Shown: positions 14,257 to 23,574, counted from the stretch's first letter. The stretch: 24,969 bases of DNA from CBDDRG01 sp051306415 (GCA_051306415.1 JBPPNE010000142.1:1-24969); one strand, 5' to 3'. Translations and numbers: made by a program. The notes: generated by a model from the sequence alone, not told the origin.

Positions 14257-14853
14257 CTACAGAATCAACCGGCGCTGTTCGAGGTAGGCGAGCAACTGGT
14301 CAACGCAGGCCTTCAGATCATGGCCTCCGGCATCGACGATAATTTCCGGATTGACGGGCGCCTCGTAGGCTGAGTCGATCCCGGTAAAGTTGGGTATCTG
14401 CCCCGCCCTCGCCTTCTTATAAAGCCCCTTGGGGTCCCGCGTTTCGCAGACATCAAGTGCCGTCGCGACGTGAACCTCAATGAACTCACCCGCTTCGACC
14501 AGATCGCGCGCCAGCTGTCGCTCGGCGCGAAATGGCGAGATGAATGCGGTCATCACGATCAGCCCCGCATCCACCAGCAGCTTGGCGATCTCGCCGATAC
14601 GGCGAATGTTTTCGACCCGATCCTGGTCGCTGAAGCCGAGGTCGCGGTTGAGTCCGTGGCGGACGTTGTCGCCGTCGAGCACATAGCAGTGATAACCACG
14701 CTCGAAGAGCGCGCGATCCAGCGCATTGGCGAGCGTCGATTTGCCTGCCCCGCTCAGACCAGTAAACCAGATCACGCAGGGCTTTTGCTGCTTGCGCTCG
14801 GCGCGCTCGGCCTTGGTGACGGCACTCGGGTGCCAGGTGAGATTGGTGGACAT
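14257..14853 (-). CDS. cysC: Adenylylsulfate (APS) kinase
   Basis: CysC phosphorylates adenosine 5'-phosphosulfate to PAPS, for assimilatory sulfate reduction or sulfation. The 198-residue product has the P-loop GLSGAGKST at 32-40, LDGDNVRHGLNRDLGFS at 59-75 and FISPFRAERQLAR near 104-116, whose Ser106 matches the phosphoserine position of E. coli CysC. It ends with the DPKGLYKKARAGQIPNFTGI and YEAP-NPEI substrate segments. All expected catalytic parts are present. The ATG at 14853 has GGAG six bases upstream. No cysD, cysN or cysH is nearby; its neighbours are fabB and the injection-system operon, so the assimilation context cannot be read here. Confidence 0.95.
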   Translation of the reverse strand: MSTNLTWHPSAVTKAERAERKQQKPCVIWFTGLSGAGKSTLANALDRALFERGYHCYVLDGDNVRHGLNRDLGFSDQDRVENIRRIGEIAKLLVDAGLIVMTAFISPFRAERQLARDLVEAGEFIEVHVATALDVCETRDPKGLYKKARAGQIPNFTGIDSAYEAPVNPEIIVDAGGHDLKACVDQLLAYLEQRRLIL

Positions 14854-14974
14854 CGCAACTCCGGTGTGCAGTTGATGTTGGGTAATGGGTAATGCCTTCT
14901 CAAGGCCGAATATCGCAGCACCGCCGACGGCCGGTAGTTGCGGCGACAGTATCCGGGGAACAGAAAGATGAAGT

Positions 14975-15487
14975 CTAGGCCAGCTTGTCGAGCAGGGACT
15001 TCAAATCGACCTTGATTGTATCGATATCCTTGCGAAATAGGTCCACCGCCTCGTCAACGGCCTCGCGTTCGGTCTTGAGCGAGGCTTCGAGGCCTTTTGC
15101 AAGCTCTACCGCCGCCTCTGGCGCTCCCTCCAGCGTGCGTTTGAAAGACGCCGACTTCAGCAACTTGGCGGAGAGGTCGAGGTCGCCGCGGGAACGCTCC
15201 AGATTATCCAGGAACATCGGCACCTGAGTGGCTATCTCGGCGAGCAGGGCGGCGACGCCATCGGCGGCACCCCCATCGTTCGAACGCGGCGTTGTCGGTG
15301 TCGCGTCGTCCAGCTCGGGTAGTACGACAACCGCGCCGGGTTTGAGGCGCCCCGCCCCGTCCAGGTGCGGGTTCGCCTTGAGCGTGGCCTCCAGAACCCG
15401 CGTTAACTCGGCGGGTGTTAGGCGCGGATAGCGCTTGCCCAGCAGTTCGCCGAGGTTTTTTTCATTGCGAACGGTCGTGATGGCCAT
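14975..15487 (-). CDS. LysM-like plus helical protein, last gene of the injection-system operon
   Basis: This is a 170-residue protein. Residues about 1-55 resemble a LysM-type domain: VRNEKNLGELLGKRY, then a helix, LKANPHLDGAGRLKPGAVVVLPEL. LysM-like small proteins are regular parts of phage tails and contractile injection systems, where they bind the tube or baseplate hub or peptidoglycan. A Thr/Pro/Ser linker (about 58-70) is followed by a long charged helical region to the C-terminus, rich in Leu, Lys, Glu and Asp, probably coiled coil. The ATG at 15487 is chosen over upstream starts because it has GGAG about 11 bases before it and follows the previous stop by 29 bases. The exact role is inferred from neighbours only. 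Confidence 0.7.
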   Translation of the reverse strand: MAITTVRNEKNLGELLGKRYPRLTPAELTRVLEATLKANPHLDGAGRLKPGAVVVLPELDDATPTTPRSNDGGAADGVAALLAEIATQVPMFLDNLERSRGDLDLSAKLLKSASFKRTLEGAPEAAVELAKGLEASLKTEREAVDEAVDLFRKDIDTIKVDLKSLLDKLA

Positions 15488-15516
15488 CGTTGAAGCTCCG
15501 CTTGTCCGGCGAGTGG

Positions 15517-18500
15517 TTATCCCGCGAGAATGTTCAGTGGCGCCCACGGCGCCGGCAGCGGCCCGCGATCTATGCGAATGTTGCCCATGGTGATATTGCC
15601 CAGCACCGTGAAGGACTCAGTGCCGGCAATGTTGATCGCATCGAAGTCGTTGGCGGTCCAGCGCACGCGGTTCTGGCTGACGATAACAGCACCACCCTGG
15701 ATCTCGACCATCGCGAGACGCCCGGCAACACCCGCAACCGGCTCGGCCTCGCAGTGATTGTCGGTAAAGGTTGTGGTCAGCACACCGCCGACAGACACCA
15801 GGGGTGCACCGCTGCCGCGCACACGGATCTGATTGCCGCGCAGCGCGACGCTGCCGGCAGGCTTGCCCACCAGCACTCGCAGCCGGCTGTTGGTGAGCAG
15901 GAAGGCGTCCTTGCCGGCCGTGAGTATCAGCGCGTCCGCATATAGATTCGATCCCTGCTCGCGGGGCGGAGCGATACGTATCGCCTGCCAGTTGGCGGCC
16001 GCAATGTCACCCTCGGGCAGACGCGAGATCACATTGTCGATCACCATGGCGAGTGCGAAGGGCGCCACCAGCTCGATACCCGCGACATAGCCCCGATACT
16101 CCTGGCGCGGCCCCAGGTCGGACAGGTGATTGCCGCTGAGACGGATATCGCCGCCGCCGACGATCCGGATCGCAACCCGGTCTGGCGCCTGCAGTGCGTT
16201 GACCGCAAAGTTGCTGACGACATTGCCGGTGAGATCGGCATACGCGGTGGCTAGCACCTGAATCGCCACCACCGACTCGGATTCCGGATTGACACCGAGT
16301 GCGATATCGACAAGGTGATTGTTCTCGATGCTGAGCCGGGTCGCCGCACCGGCGGCGGTGAAGGCGATGCCGCGCCGGGTGCGCTCGATCATGTTTTGCT
16401 TGATCATCGCTGACCCCAATGCGGTGCGCACGGCAATGCCGGCGCCCGCGGGCAAATCCGCGATGCGGTTGCCGGTGATCCAGCAGTGGCCGACGCCGCG
16501 CGGGTCGAGTCCGGTTTCAAGCACCACCCCGCTGCCCACGGCTTTGCTGTCGGCGCCGCGCAATTCATTGTCGAGAATGCGCAGGCCATCGACGCCGGCA
16601 ACGATGCCGTCCCCGGACAGTTGCAGCACATTGCGCTCCAGCGCCACGCTCGCCCCCGGGAATGTGGCGCCGACCACGCGCACCCCGGCCTCGCGCCCGC
16701 CCAGGATCAGGTTGTCGGCGATCCGCGTCTGTCCGAGATGCAGGCAGCGCCGGGCCAAATCAATGCCCCGGCGTTGACAGAGCAGCAGACTCGCGGTGAT
16801 CGCGACGGCTGACGCCAGCAGATAACCGGTCTTGCCCTGACCGCCGGCAATACCGACATCCGCGACGATCGCGCAATCGCGCACCTGAACCCCGAGGGCG
16901 TAGCCACTGAGGGACAGGCCCAGGCTGCGCGCATCGCCCGGAGATAAGCCCAGCAGATAGAGCTGCGACAACTCCAGTCCAAGGGTATTGCGCGCATCGA
17001 TCAAACCGCCGCCATCGACCCCGTCTCCGGTTGCATTCGGGCTCGCCGCGCCGGCTGCGGCGAGGTTCTCGATGGCAATCCCCTCGCTGTCGCTGATCGC
17101 CACCAGCGGCCCCGGCGATTCGGCGACCAGCAGAGTCCGCCAACCCTTGCCACGCAGACGCAGCGAGCCGGCGTTGGCGATCCGCAGGGGTTCGCGCAGA
17201 CGATAGGTCCCTGCGGCAAGACAGATCACGCCGCCGCTCTGCGCCAGTGAATCCACCGCCTGCTGCAGCGTTTCGGTACCGGCATTATGGCCTGCTGGCG
17301 TCACGCAGCGGTCGCAGGCACAGCTGTCGCCCGTCTCCGCAACCGGCGGCCACAGTACGCGGCAGTCCGACTCGGCGTCGGGAAAATTCACGATCGCCAG
17401 TCGCGCATAGTGGTGGTGGATACCGCGGGGCGGGCTTCGGTCGAGCAGCTCGATAGAGGCGTCAGCCGCGCGCGCGGCGAAGCTCCAGTGGTCACCGCTG
17501 TGAAACTCGCTGCCAGCGCCGTCGAGATCCAAATCGATCAGGATGCCGTCTTCCAGAAACAGCTTGACCCCCGCCGGTGGCACCGCGATCGACCCCGCGC
17601 TGCCCGGCGCGTCGAGATCGACATAGAGGCTGCCATCGGCACGGAGGACATGACCCCTCTGATCCCAGCGCCGCACCCGGGTGTTCCGCCCGGCCTCGGT
17701 GCGGTTCTGCACGTCGGTGGGAAAGATGCCTGCGGGCAACGGCGTTTCCAGTACCAACGTGCGGGTGGCATCGTCCACCCCGCCACCCTGACGGATGCGA
17801 CGCATCACGCCGGGCTCGCCGTGCAGTTCGCGTCTATCGTCGGTGATTTCCACCCAGTCGCCGTCGGCGAAGCCCAGCACCTCGTCGCGGCCCAGGCTGT
17901 CCACCACGATACGATCGCGTGCCATGTTGATCTGGTTGACCCGACTCGCCACCGTGGCGTTGTCCCGCGACCACTTGAAGCTCGCCGTGCCAGCCTGCCC
18001 GCCAGCGTGTATCTCGACACGATAGAGCTGGTTCTCCAAGCCCTTGTAACCACCGCCAGGCGGGATCAGGCAGGGATTGGGCGTCGCCGCCACCGCGCCC
18101 GTGGACGTGCTCAGCCGTGCACCCGATGGTGTGGTAGCGGCGGTCCAACCGGGAATTTCCGCATCGGGCGTGGCGCAATTCGCTGCACCGACAGCGGCCA
18201 GCACTTTTACCTGCCACACGGTTTGCAGCCTGGCGGTAGTGTCGATGCCCACGGCTTTTTCGACCAGATCGGGATACTGCAAACAGGTCACCTCGCGCTG
18301 CCAGACGTCGAGATAGACCAGATGCGGGCCACCGCCGGGCAAGGCCGGCGGCTGTGGATAATAGGGCTGCGCGGTGTAATCCAGCGCCACGCCGCCGGTC
18401 TGCTCGGCCAGCAACGCGTTCCATTGCCAGGGCGCGGCGCCGTGGTTCTCGGCCAGTAGGCCATCGACATAGAGGCGGCCAACGCCGATGGTCAACGCGC

Positions 18501-18711
18501 CCCCGGCCGCCTCGATGCGAAAGCCATCGGGCGTGACACGGGGCACCACCGGTCCGCCGAAGGTGTCCAGTGTGCCGGCCTGGATGCGGCGCAGGAGCTG
18601 GCCGACGAATTCGTTCCAGTCGGCATCGAGCTGCACGCGGCCCTGCTGCATGACCACACCCAGGAAGTCGTGCCAAGCGTTGAAGGTGAATCGGCTGCAA
18701 TCGAAACTCAT
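15517..18711 (-). CDS. DUF6519-type protein with a long right-handed beta-helix
   Basis: This is a 1064-residue protein. The N-terminal part (about 1-455) begins DCSRFTFNAWHDFLGVVMQQGRVQLDADWNE, recognised here as the DUF6519 type found beside phage-tail-like baseplate genes. It includes RLYVDGLLAENHG, VYLDVWQREVT and a KWSRDNA segment. A Cys cluster, SCACDRC, near 463-470 marks the domain boundary. From about 475 to the end come many short degenerate repeats of the pectate-lyase-like kind (LRLRGKGWRT, IENLAAAG, ITGNRIADLPAG, IENNHLVDI, LSGNHLSDLG), starting with TLQQAVDSLAQSGGVICLAAGTY. This suggests a fibre or spike that recognises a surface glycan. The ATG at 18711 has GAGAGGA overlapping the preceding stop. 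No signal peptide is seen. Confidence 0.75.
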   Translation of the reverse strand: MSFDCSRFTFNAWHDFLGVVMQQGRVQLDADWNEFVGQLLRRIQAGTLDTFGGPVVPRVTPDGFRIEAAGGALTIGVGRLYVDGLLAENHGAAPWQWNALLAEQTGGVALDYTAQPYYPQPPALPGGGPHLVYLDVWQREVTCLQYPDLVEKAVGIDTTARLQTVWQVKVLAAVGAANCATPDAEIPGWTAATTPSGARLSTSTGAVAATPNPCLIPPGGGYKGLENQLYRVEIHAGGQAGTASFKWSRDNATVASRVNQINMARDRIVVDSLGRDEVLGFADGDWVEITDDRRELHGEPGVMRRIRQGGGVDDATRTLVLETPLPAGIFPTDVQNRTEAGRNTRVRRWDQRGHVLRADGSLYVDLDAPGSAGSIAVPPAGVKLFLEDGILIDLDLDGAGSEFHSGDHWSFAARAADASIELLDRSPPRGIHHHYARLAIVNFPDAESDCRVLWPPVAETGDSCACDRCVTPAGHNAGTETLQQAVDSLAQSGGVICLAAGTYRLREPLRIANAGSLRLRGKGWRTLLVAESPGPLVAISDSEGIAIENLAAAGAASPNATGDGVDGGGLIDARNTLGLELSQLYLLGLSPGDARSLGLSLSGYALGVQVRDCAIVADVGIAGGQGKTGYLLASAVAITASLLLCQRRGIDLARRCLHLGQTRIADNLILGGREAGVRVVGATFPGASVALERNVLQLSGDGIVAGVDGLRILDNELRGADSKAVGSGVVLETGLDPRGVGHCWITGNRIADLPAGAGIAVRTALGSAMIKQNMIERTRRGIAFTAAGAATRLSIENNHLVDIALGVNPESESVVAIQVLATAYADLTGNVVSNFAVNALQAPDRVAIRIVGGGDIRLSGNHLSDLGPRQEYRGYVAGIELVAPFALAMVIDNVISRLPEGDIAAANWQAIRIAPPREQGSNLYADALILTAGKDAFLLTNSRLRVLVGKPAGSVALRGNQIRVRGSGAPLVSVGGVLTTTFTDNHCEAEPVAGVAGRLAMVEIQGGAVIVSQNRVRWTANDFDAINIAGTESFTVLGNITMGNIRIDRGPLPAPWAPLNILAG

Positions 18712-18724
18712 GGCCGCGGTCCTC

Positions 18725-20764
18725 TCAGATTTCGTAGAAAATGCCTGCTTCGAGTCCCGCGCGCAGATACTCGGCGAGACGCACACGCAGATTGGTTTCG
18801 CGCTGCGAAGCCAGCAGATGATGGCAGGCGCCCATCTCGCCCTCGTCCTCGGCACCGCGGCGGATCGCATCGACGGTGCGCGCCGACAGCCAGCAATAGA
18901 TCGGCGTGCCATAGCGCGAGGACAGCAGGCGCGGCGCGACCGGTGACGCTCCCGCTTCCGGCTGGCAGCGGTAGCGGCGCGGCACCCGCGCCGCCAGTGG
19001 CAACCAACTGAAGCGCACGCAGCCGGTTTGCTTCTGCTGCGCGCGCACCGGGGTATCCCAGGTATCGGCCGCGGCCAGCGCGGCCAGCAGCAGACTGTCG
19101 GAAATCAGCGGCATAAGCGCCGCGTGCAGCTTGCCGATGCTGGTGCAGCCCTGCATGGACAGGCTCGCGCCAGGCGCTTTACCATCCAGCCCGGCACTCG
19201 CCACGCCGTCGATGCGCGTGGCATCGAGGATGCTATCGGTCAATGCCAGTTTGGCGCCGGCATGCGTGCGCAAGCCGCCGACAATAGTGCGCTCGATGTT
19301 CACTTCGGTGTCGGCGGTCTCCACAATCAGGCTCGGCTCGTCGGGCTGCACCGGATCGCCAGCCGGCGTCAGCGCCCAGCCCGGCACCAGCGTGGCGTGT
19401 ACGATGCGCAAGCGGCGCAGCAGGTTATTGCCCGTCGCCGACACACGGAGTTTTTCGCCACTCACCAGCAAGCCGTTGAGGGCGAATTCGCTGTCAGCGC
19501 CGCCCACGATGGTCATTTCCCCGCTCAGCACCAGGCTGGGCCGGCGCTCGTTGCGGGCGCGCAGCTCGACGCGCCCGCCTGCGGCAACCTGTACGCTAGG
19601 CGCTTCTTCATAGCGACCGTTGTCGGTGATCTCCACCACGCCGTCACCGGCCAGTGCATTCAGCGCGGTCTGGATCGTGGGGTGATCGTCCGGCACGCGC
19701 AACACGGCCTGGCCAGGCGCGGCGGCGAAGCTGGCGGCGCGCTCGTATTCGCCGCCGCCGAGCTCGGCACCGAAACCGAAATGGTGGCTCACCTCGACTT
19801 GCGTGATCGGCGGCACCAGGTTGTCGGGCAGCGCCACGCGACCCAGCACCGGGTCGATGGCGTAGCTGTTGTCCGCGGGCAGATGCGTCCAGCTCGCGCC
19901 CTCGTCGCTGAGGTTGCAGATACGAATTTGCTCCACCGGCACGGGATTGCCGTTGAGATAGAGCGCGAGGCTCAGCCCTTCGCCGTAGTAGTCTGAAGGC
20001 AAGGTCGGGCTCGCTGTGTCCTCGTGCAGTACACGGCGCGATAGCGCCATGGGCACGTTGAAAGGCTCCGCCAGGTGGGTGATGCGATCTTCCGCCTGCG
20101 GGCGGTTATACAGCGGTATATCGTGGTTGAGCGCGCTGATGCGATAGCGCCGGTCGTCCACGCGCACCGCGCGCGAACGCGTCAACGCCTGTGCCTCGAT
20201 TGGCCACAGGAACAGCCCGACATTGGCAATGTTGTAGCGCCCGCGCCCGGAGCTGATGCGGCGCACATCCACCGTGTGCGCGACGCCATCAAAGGCACTG
20301 TCAATGCGCTCCAGCGGCTCCCAGCGGCGCAAATCGGGGGCGTAGTAATTGCCGGGGCGCAGGTGATTCATGTACTGGGTGTTGGCGAGCGTCTGGAAGA
20401 ATTCCACCGCGCGCGCATTCCAGCCGGTGACATCGCGCGCCAGTTGCTCCAGCACCGCCGCCGTGCCTTTGCGCCGGCGCAGCGCGATGGTATGCGCCAC
20501 CTCGGCACGCGGGCTGCCCACACCCAGCGCGTCGCCATACAGCAGGCGATAGCCGATGAGATCGCCGATATAGGGCACGACCCAGTCGGCGCAGGTCTCG
20601 ATGAACTGGTCGTCGTAGAGCTGCTCGATGTTTTCCTCGATCACCCCGACCTGTTCGGCCATCACCGCCAGCAGCGCCTTCAGCGGCTCGCCCTGCTCGG
20701 CGTCGCGGGTACGGTGAATCGCCGGCAGCAGCCGGTAGAGTTTTTCCGCGTCGACACCACTCAT
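18725..20764 (-). CDS. Phage tail protein I-like protein with beta-helix and C-terminal domain
   Basis: This 679-residue protein has three visible parts. Residues about 1-130 (LYRLLPAIHRTRDAEQGEPLKALL, then QLYDDQFIETCADWVVPYIGDLIGYR and RRRKGTAAVLEQLARDVTGW) match the tail-protein / P2 gpI-like family of baseplate components. Residues about 360-560 form a beta-helix, opening with HPTIQTALNALAGDGVVEITDNG. The C-terminal part (about 565-679) holds RFSWLP, RYGTPIYCWLS and RRGAEDEGEMGACHHL, ending EAGIFYEI. Its ATG overlaps the previous gene's TGA (ATGA), so translation is coupled. It probably links the baseplate wedge to a fibre-like structure; that role is inference. Confidence 0.78.
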   Translation of the reverse strand: MSGVDAEKLYRLLPAIHRTRDAEQGEPLKALLAVMAEQVGVIEENIEQLYDDQFIETCADWVVPYIGDLIGYRLLYGDALGVGSPRAEVAHTIALRRRKGTAAVLEQLARDVTGWNARAVEFFQTLANTQYMNHLRPGNYYAPDLRRWEPLERIDSAFDGVAHTVDVRRISSGRGRYNIANVGLFLWPIEAQALTRSRAVRVDDRRYRISALNHDIPLYNRPQAEDRITHLAEPFNVPMALSRRVLHEDTASPTLPSDYYGEGLSLALYLNGNPVPVEQIRICNLSDEGASWTHLPADNSYAIDPVLGRVALPDNLVPPITQVEVSHHFGFGAELGGGEYERAASFAAAPGQAVLRVPDDHPTIQTALNALAGDGVVEITDNGRYEEAPSVQVAAGGRVELRARNERRPSLVLSGEMTIVGGADSEFALNGLLVSGEKLRVSATGNNLLRRLRIVHATLVPGWALTPAGDPVQPDEPSLIVETADTEVNIERTIVGGLRTHAGAKLALTDSILDATRIDGVASAGLDGKAPGASLSMQGCTSIGKLHAALMPLISDSLLLAALAAADTWDTPVRAQQKQTGCVRFSWLPLAARVPRRYRCQPEAGASPVAPRLLSSRYGTPIYCWLSARTVDAIRRGAEDEGEMGACHHLLASQRETNLRVRLAEYLRAGLEAGIFYEI

Positions 20765-23565
20765 GCCATCACCTCCAACTCAATCGGGCCGGCATCGAGC
20801 AGCAACAACTCGGCGGCCGCGGGCAGCAGGGTCAGCGAAGCCTCGGGTAAACGGGCGAACAGGCGCGGCTCCAGGCGCGGCGATGCGCCTTGATCCGGGC
20901 GGTAGAGATGCAGCACGTTGACCGCCTCGACGCCGTTGACCGCATGCAGCACGGCCATGACTTCGTCCACCGACACCGTCTGGCCGAAGCGGCGCGCGTC
21001 GAAGCTGAACGCGGCGTGCAAGGCCGCGGCGGCATCTTCCAGCACCTTGCCGCTTTCTGCCGCGGCCGCGACTTTGATGGCGGCGCGCAGCTTGAACGCG
21101 GCGGCACGATAGCCGGCGAGCCGTAGCGGCAACAGCGGATCGCCGTAGCGGCGCAAAGAGGCGAGCAAATGGCGGCAGGTGTCGATGTCCGCCGTCACCG
21201 CCGTGCCCGCCTCGCCCGCCACCGTGACGAACACGCCCCGTCCCGGTCCCGCCGCAATCCAGGCGGCGTGCGCCTTGCTGACGCCGGCGAAGCTGCGCGA
21301 GAAATCCTCGTAATCCTGCACCGATACCGCGCGGTCAAGGGTGAGCACGGTCAGCGGCGCATTCTCGCGCGCAGCGTTGCCCGTCTCCGCATCCTGGCCG
21401 CCGCTGGCAGCTTGGGGATTGACGACGCCATTCACGCCGTGCGGTCGGCTCAATAGATTGCTCAGCTTACCCGCAGCCACATTGCCCGCCGCCCCCAGTC
21501 CCTTGCGGTAGCGCGCGCGCAGGTTGTCCTGGCCGGAGGGCAGGCGCGCGCCCTCGATGCCATCGCCAAACAGGACGCGGGTGCGCCCGGCGTCATCGGT
21601 GGCCAGGGTATAAACCGGAGCGGTGGCAGCCTGGCCGTACAGGGATGACACTTCGCGCCAGAGCAGATCGTTCACCCGCAACTCCAGCGCCGCGGCGCGA
21701 CCGCTGGGGGTGGCAGCACTGACCTGGGTGAGCGGCGCCTGGCGCAGCGGGAAAGCTTGATTCGGGGAGATGGCATTGCCACTTCCCAGGGTCTCGCTCA
21801 CCGTTTCGCCGTGGGTGGCGGATGCCACATTAGCGTTGATGCGCACGCTCGCGCGCTCGTAAACGTGCGCCAACGCCGAATCCAGTCGCAGCGTTGTGGC
21901 ATCGCGCCCATGGGTGACCGCCGTGTCTGGACCATCTATATGCACAACCTCCGAGAGCATCTGGTCTTCCTTCGCAGAGTCTTGCAGACGCACCATGTCG
22001 GCGATCACCTCAAGGGTGCCCACGCGGTCGTCGCGGTCGCGCAGACGCAAGCGCAACAGGGCTCCGCTACCGAGCAGCGCCCCGAATTCGGCGGGCGTCA
22101 AAGCCTGCGCGATCGCGCCGATCACGCGCTCCGGCGCGGCGTCCAGACACAGCGAATCGCCGGGCCGCAAGGCCACTTCGTCGCCAGCGTCCAGCGTCAA
22201 TATCAGATTTTTGGCGCGATCAGTCAGGCCGATACGCTGGCGCTTGCCCGCGATCGCCAGGGTGCGGCCGGGTGCGAGATCGGTTTGCAGGCTGCCCAGC
22301 ACGATCTCGCTGCCAAAGGCCGGATAGAGAATCGGCCGCGCCGTCGTTTCGAGCAACTCGCTCTCCGCCAGTACCAGCGTTTGGGGAATCGTGAACCGCG
22401 CGGCCTCCAGGTTCTCGGTGGTATCGGGCACGATGCGGGTAATCCTGCCGCTCAGGCCGAAATCCGTGCGCGAAATTGCCGCTACGGTTTTCGCTCGGTA
22501 CAACTCCACATAGCCGGGCAAGGAGGCGCTGCCCACGCCCGCTTCATTGGAGACCAGTGCAAACCAGCTGCCGGCAGTGATCCTGGGGTAAGCGGCATCG
22601 AGATCCACGTTGATGCCGTCGATGGCGTAGTTTTTCCATTTGCGTTTTTTATTGTCTCCAACTTCGGTTATAAGAAGTAAATCCGAACCCGTTTGCCCCA
22701 TCAACCGCGGATCCGGCGCGTTGTAGCCGAACAGCGCCGCGCGCTGGCGAAACACATACACCTTGGGCCCTTCAGCGGCGGGCTGAATGAAGGGCGCCGC
22801 ATGGCCCAGGCCATCCCGCCAGGTCACTCGCGTGCGGTCACTGGCCGCATCGGGCTCAACCGCGTGCAACACGCGGACGTCCCAGTTTTCCGAGCCGGCA
22901 GCGGTCATCGCCCGCTCCTGACCCACGATCAGGATGACATCGCCGGGTTGCAACGCAGTGGAAACACCGGTCAGATACAACTCGGTGTCGCCCCACAGCG
23001 GCTGCCAGGCGCGGCTGGTTTGCACCGCCATCGCATTCCATTCGGCACGCGCCTCGACCGCTTCGACCGTTTCGAAGGATTGCGCCTGCTCGTCCGGTCC
23101 GGGCACGCTCTGCACGCGGGCGCCGATGGGGATGGCGACGGGCTCGACGCCACCGGGCAGCCCCGGTGTTTCTTGCAGGGTGAAGGCCAAGTGGGTGGAG
23201 GCCGCCACGCCGGGCGCCAGCTCGTAGCCAATGAGTTGCGCCAGCTCGAGAATGGAGCGGCGCTCCTGCGCGGTGCGCAGAAAATTTTCGTTGGCGATGC
23301 GCTCCTGATAAAAACTCAGCACATCCAGCACGATCGCTGCTGCATCGCACAGGGCAACGCCGAAATCGCCGTCGTCGCGCGCGGTAAGATGAGCCAGCGC
23401 CGGATAGTCGGTGGACGACAGCCGCGCCAGCATCGACGCCTTGAAATCGTGGTGGGTACCGACGCGATAGGCTATCGCGGGCAGCGCCGGCCGGTTGTAG
23501 AGCGGCTTGGGCGTCTCGGCGTCAAGGCCGGCACAACCGCCGCAATCATCCGTCTTGTCGTTCAT
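20761..23565 (-). CDS. Putative baseplate assembly protein (J-like), 934 aa
   Basis: The N-terminus (about 1-150) has the family features of the long putative baseplate assembly proteins: a Cys-rich start DDCGGCAG, PLYNRPALPAIAYRVGTH, and DVLSFYQERIANENFLRTA followed by LELAQLIGYELAPGVAAS. Around 640-830 is a baseplate-J-like part with VLFGDGIEGARLPSGQ, RYRKGLGAAGNV and the VSVQDYEDFSR-AGVSKAHA block. Such proteins form the wedge of contractile phage tails and injection systems. The ATG at 23565 is chosen because AGGTGA lies five bases upstream; a GTG at 23574 directly abuts the preceding TAG but would overlap that site. It is the second gene of the visible operon. No signal peptide is seen, as expected for a cytoplasmically assembled particle. 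Confidence 0.85.
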   Translation of the reverse strand: MNDKTDDCGGCAGLDAETPKPLYNRPALPAIAYRVGTHHDFKASMLARLSSTDYPALAHLTARDDGDFGVALCDAAAIVLDVLSFYQERIANENFLRTAQERRSILELAQLIGYELAPGVAASTHLAFTLQETPGLPGGVEPVAIPIGARVQSVPGPDEQAQSFETVEAVEARAEWNAMAVQTSRAWQPLWGDTELYLTGVSTALQPGDVILIVGQERAMTAAGSENWDVRVLHAVEPDAASDRTRVTWRDGLGHAAPFIQPAAEGPKVYVFRQRAALFGYNAPDPRLMGQTGSDLLLITEVGDNKKRKWKNYAIDGINVDLDAAYPRITAGSWFALVSNEAGVGSASLPGYVELYRAKTVAAISRTDFGLSGRITRIVPDTTENLEAARFTIPQTLVLAESELLETTARPILYPAFGSEIVLGSLQTDLAPGRTLAIAGKRQRIGLTDRAKNLILTLDAGDEVALRPGDSLCLDAAPERVIGAIAQALTPAEFGALLGSGALLRLRLRDRDDRVGTLEVIADMVRLQDSAKEDQMLSEVVHIDGPDTAVTHGRDATTLRLDSALAHVYERASVRINANVASATHGETVSETLGSGNAISPNQAFPLRQAPLTQVSAATPSGRAAALELRVNDLLWREVSSLYGQAATAPVYTLATDDAGRTRVLFGDGIEGARLPSGQDNLRARYRKGLGAAGNVAAGKLSNLLSRPHGVNGVVNPQAASGGQDAETGNAARENAPLTVLTLDRAVSVQDYEDFSRSFAGVSKAHAAWIAAGPGRGVFVTVAGEAGTAVTADIDTCRHLLASLRRYGDPLLPLRLAGYRAAAFKLRAAIKVAAAAESGKVLEDAAAALHAAFSFDARRFGQTVSVDEVMAVLHAVNGVEAVNVLHLYRPDQGASPRLEPRLFARLPEASLTLLPAAAELLLLDAGPIELEVMA

Positions 23566-23574
23566 CGCCTTCAC

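Noticed and set aside
17287..18459. 390-codon plus-strand ORF opposite the DUF6519 gene, with similar long antisense ORFs opposite pntAa (7737-8837) and the J-like genes (22693-23592, 23611-24687)
   Set aside because: These are antisense shadows in GC-rich coding DNA. Their composition (many His, Arg, Gln, Gly) is typical of such shadows, and the sense frames match known families.
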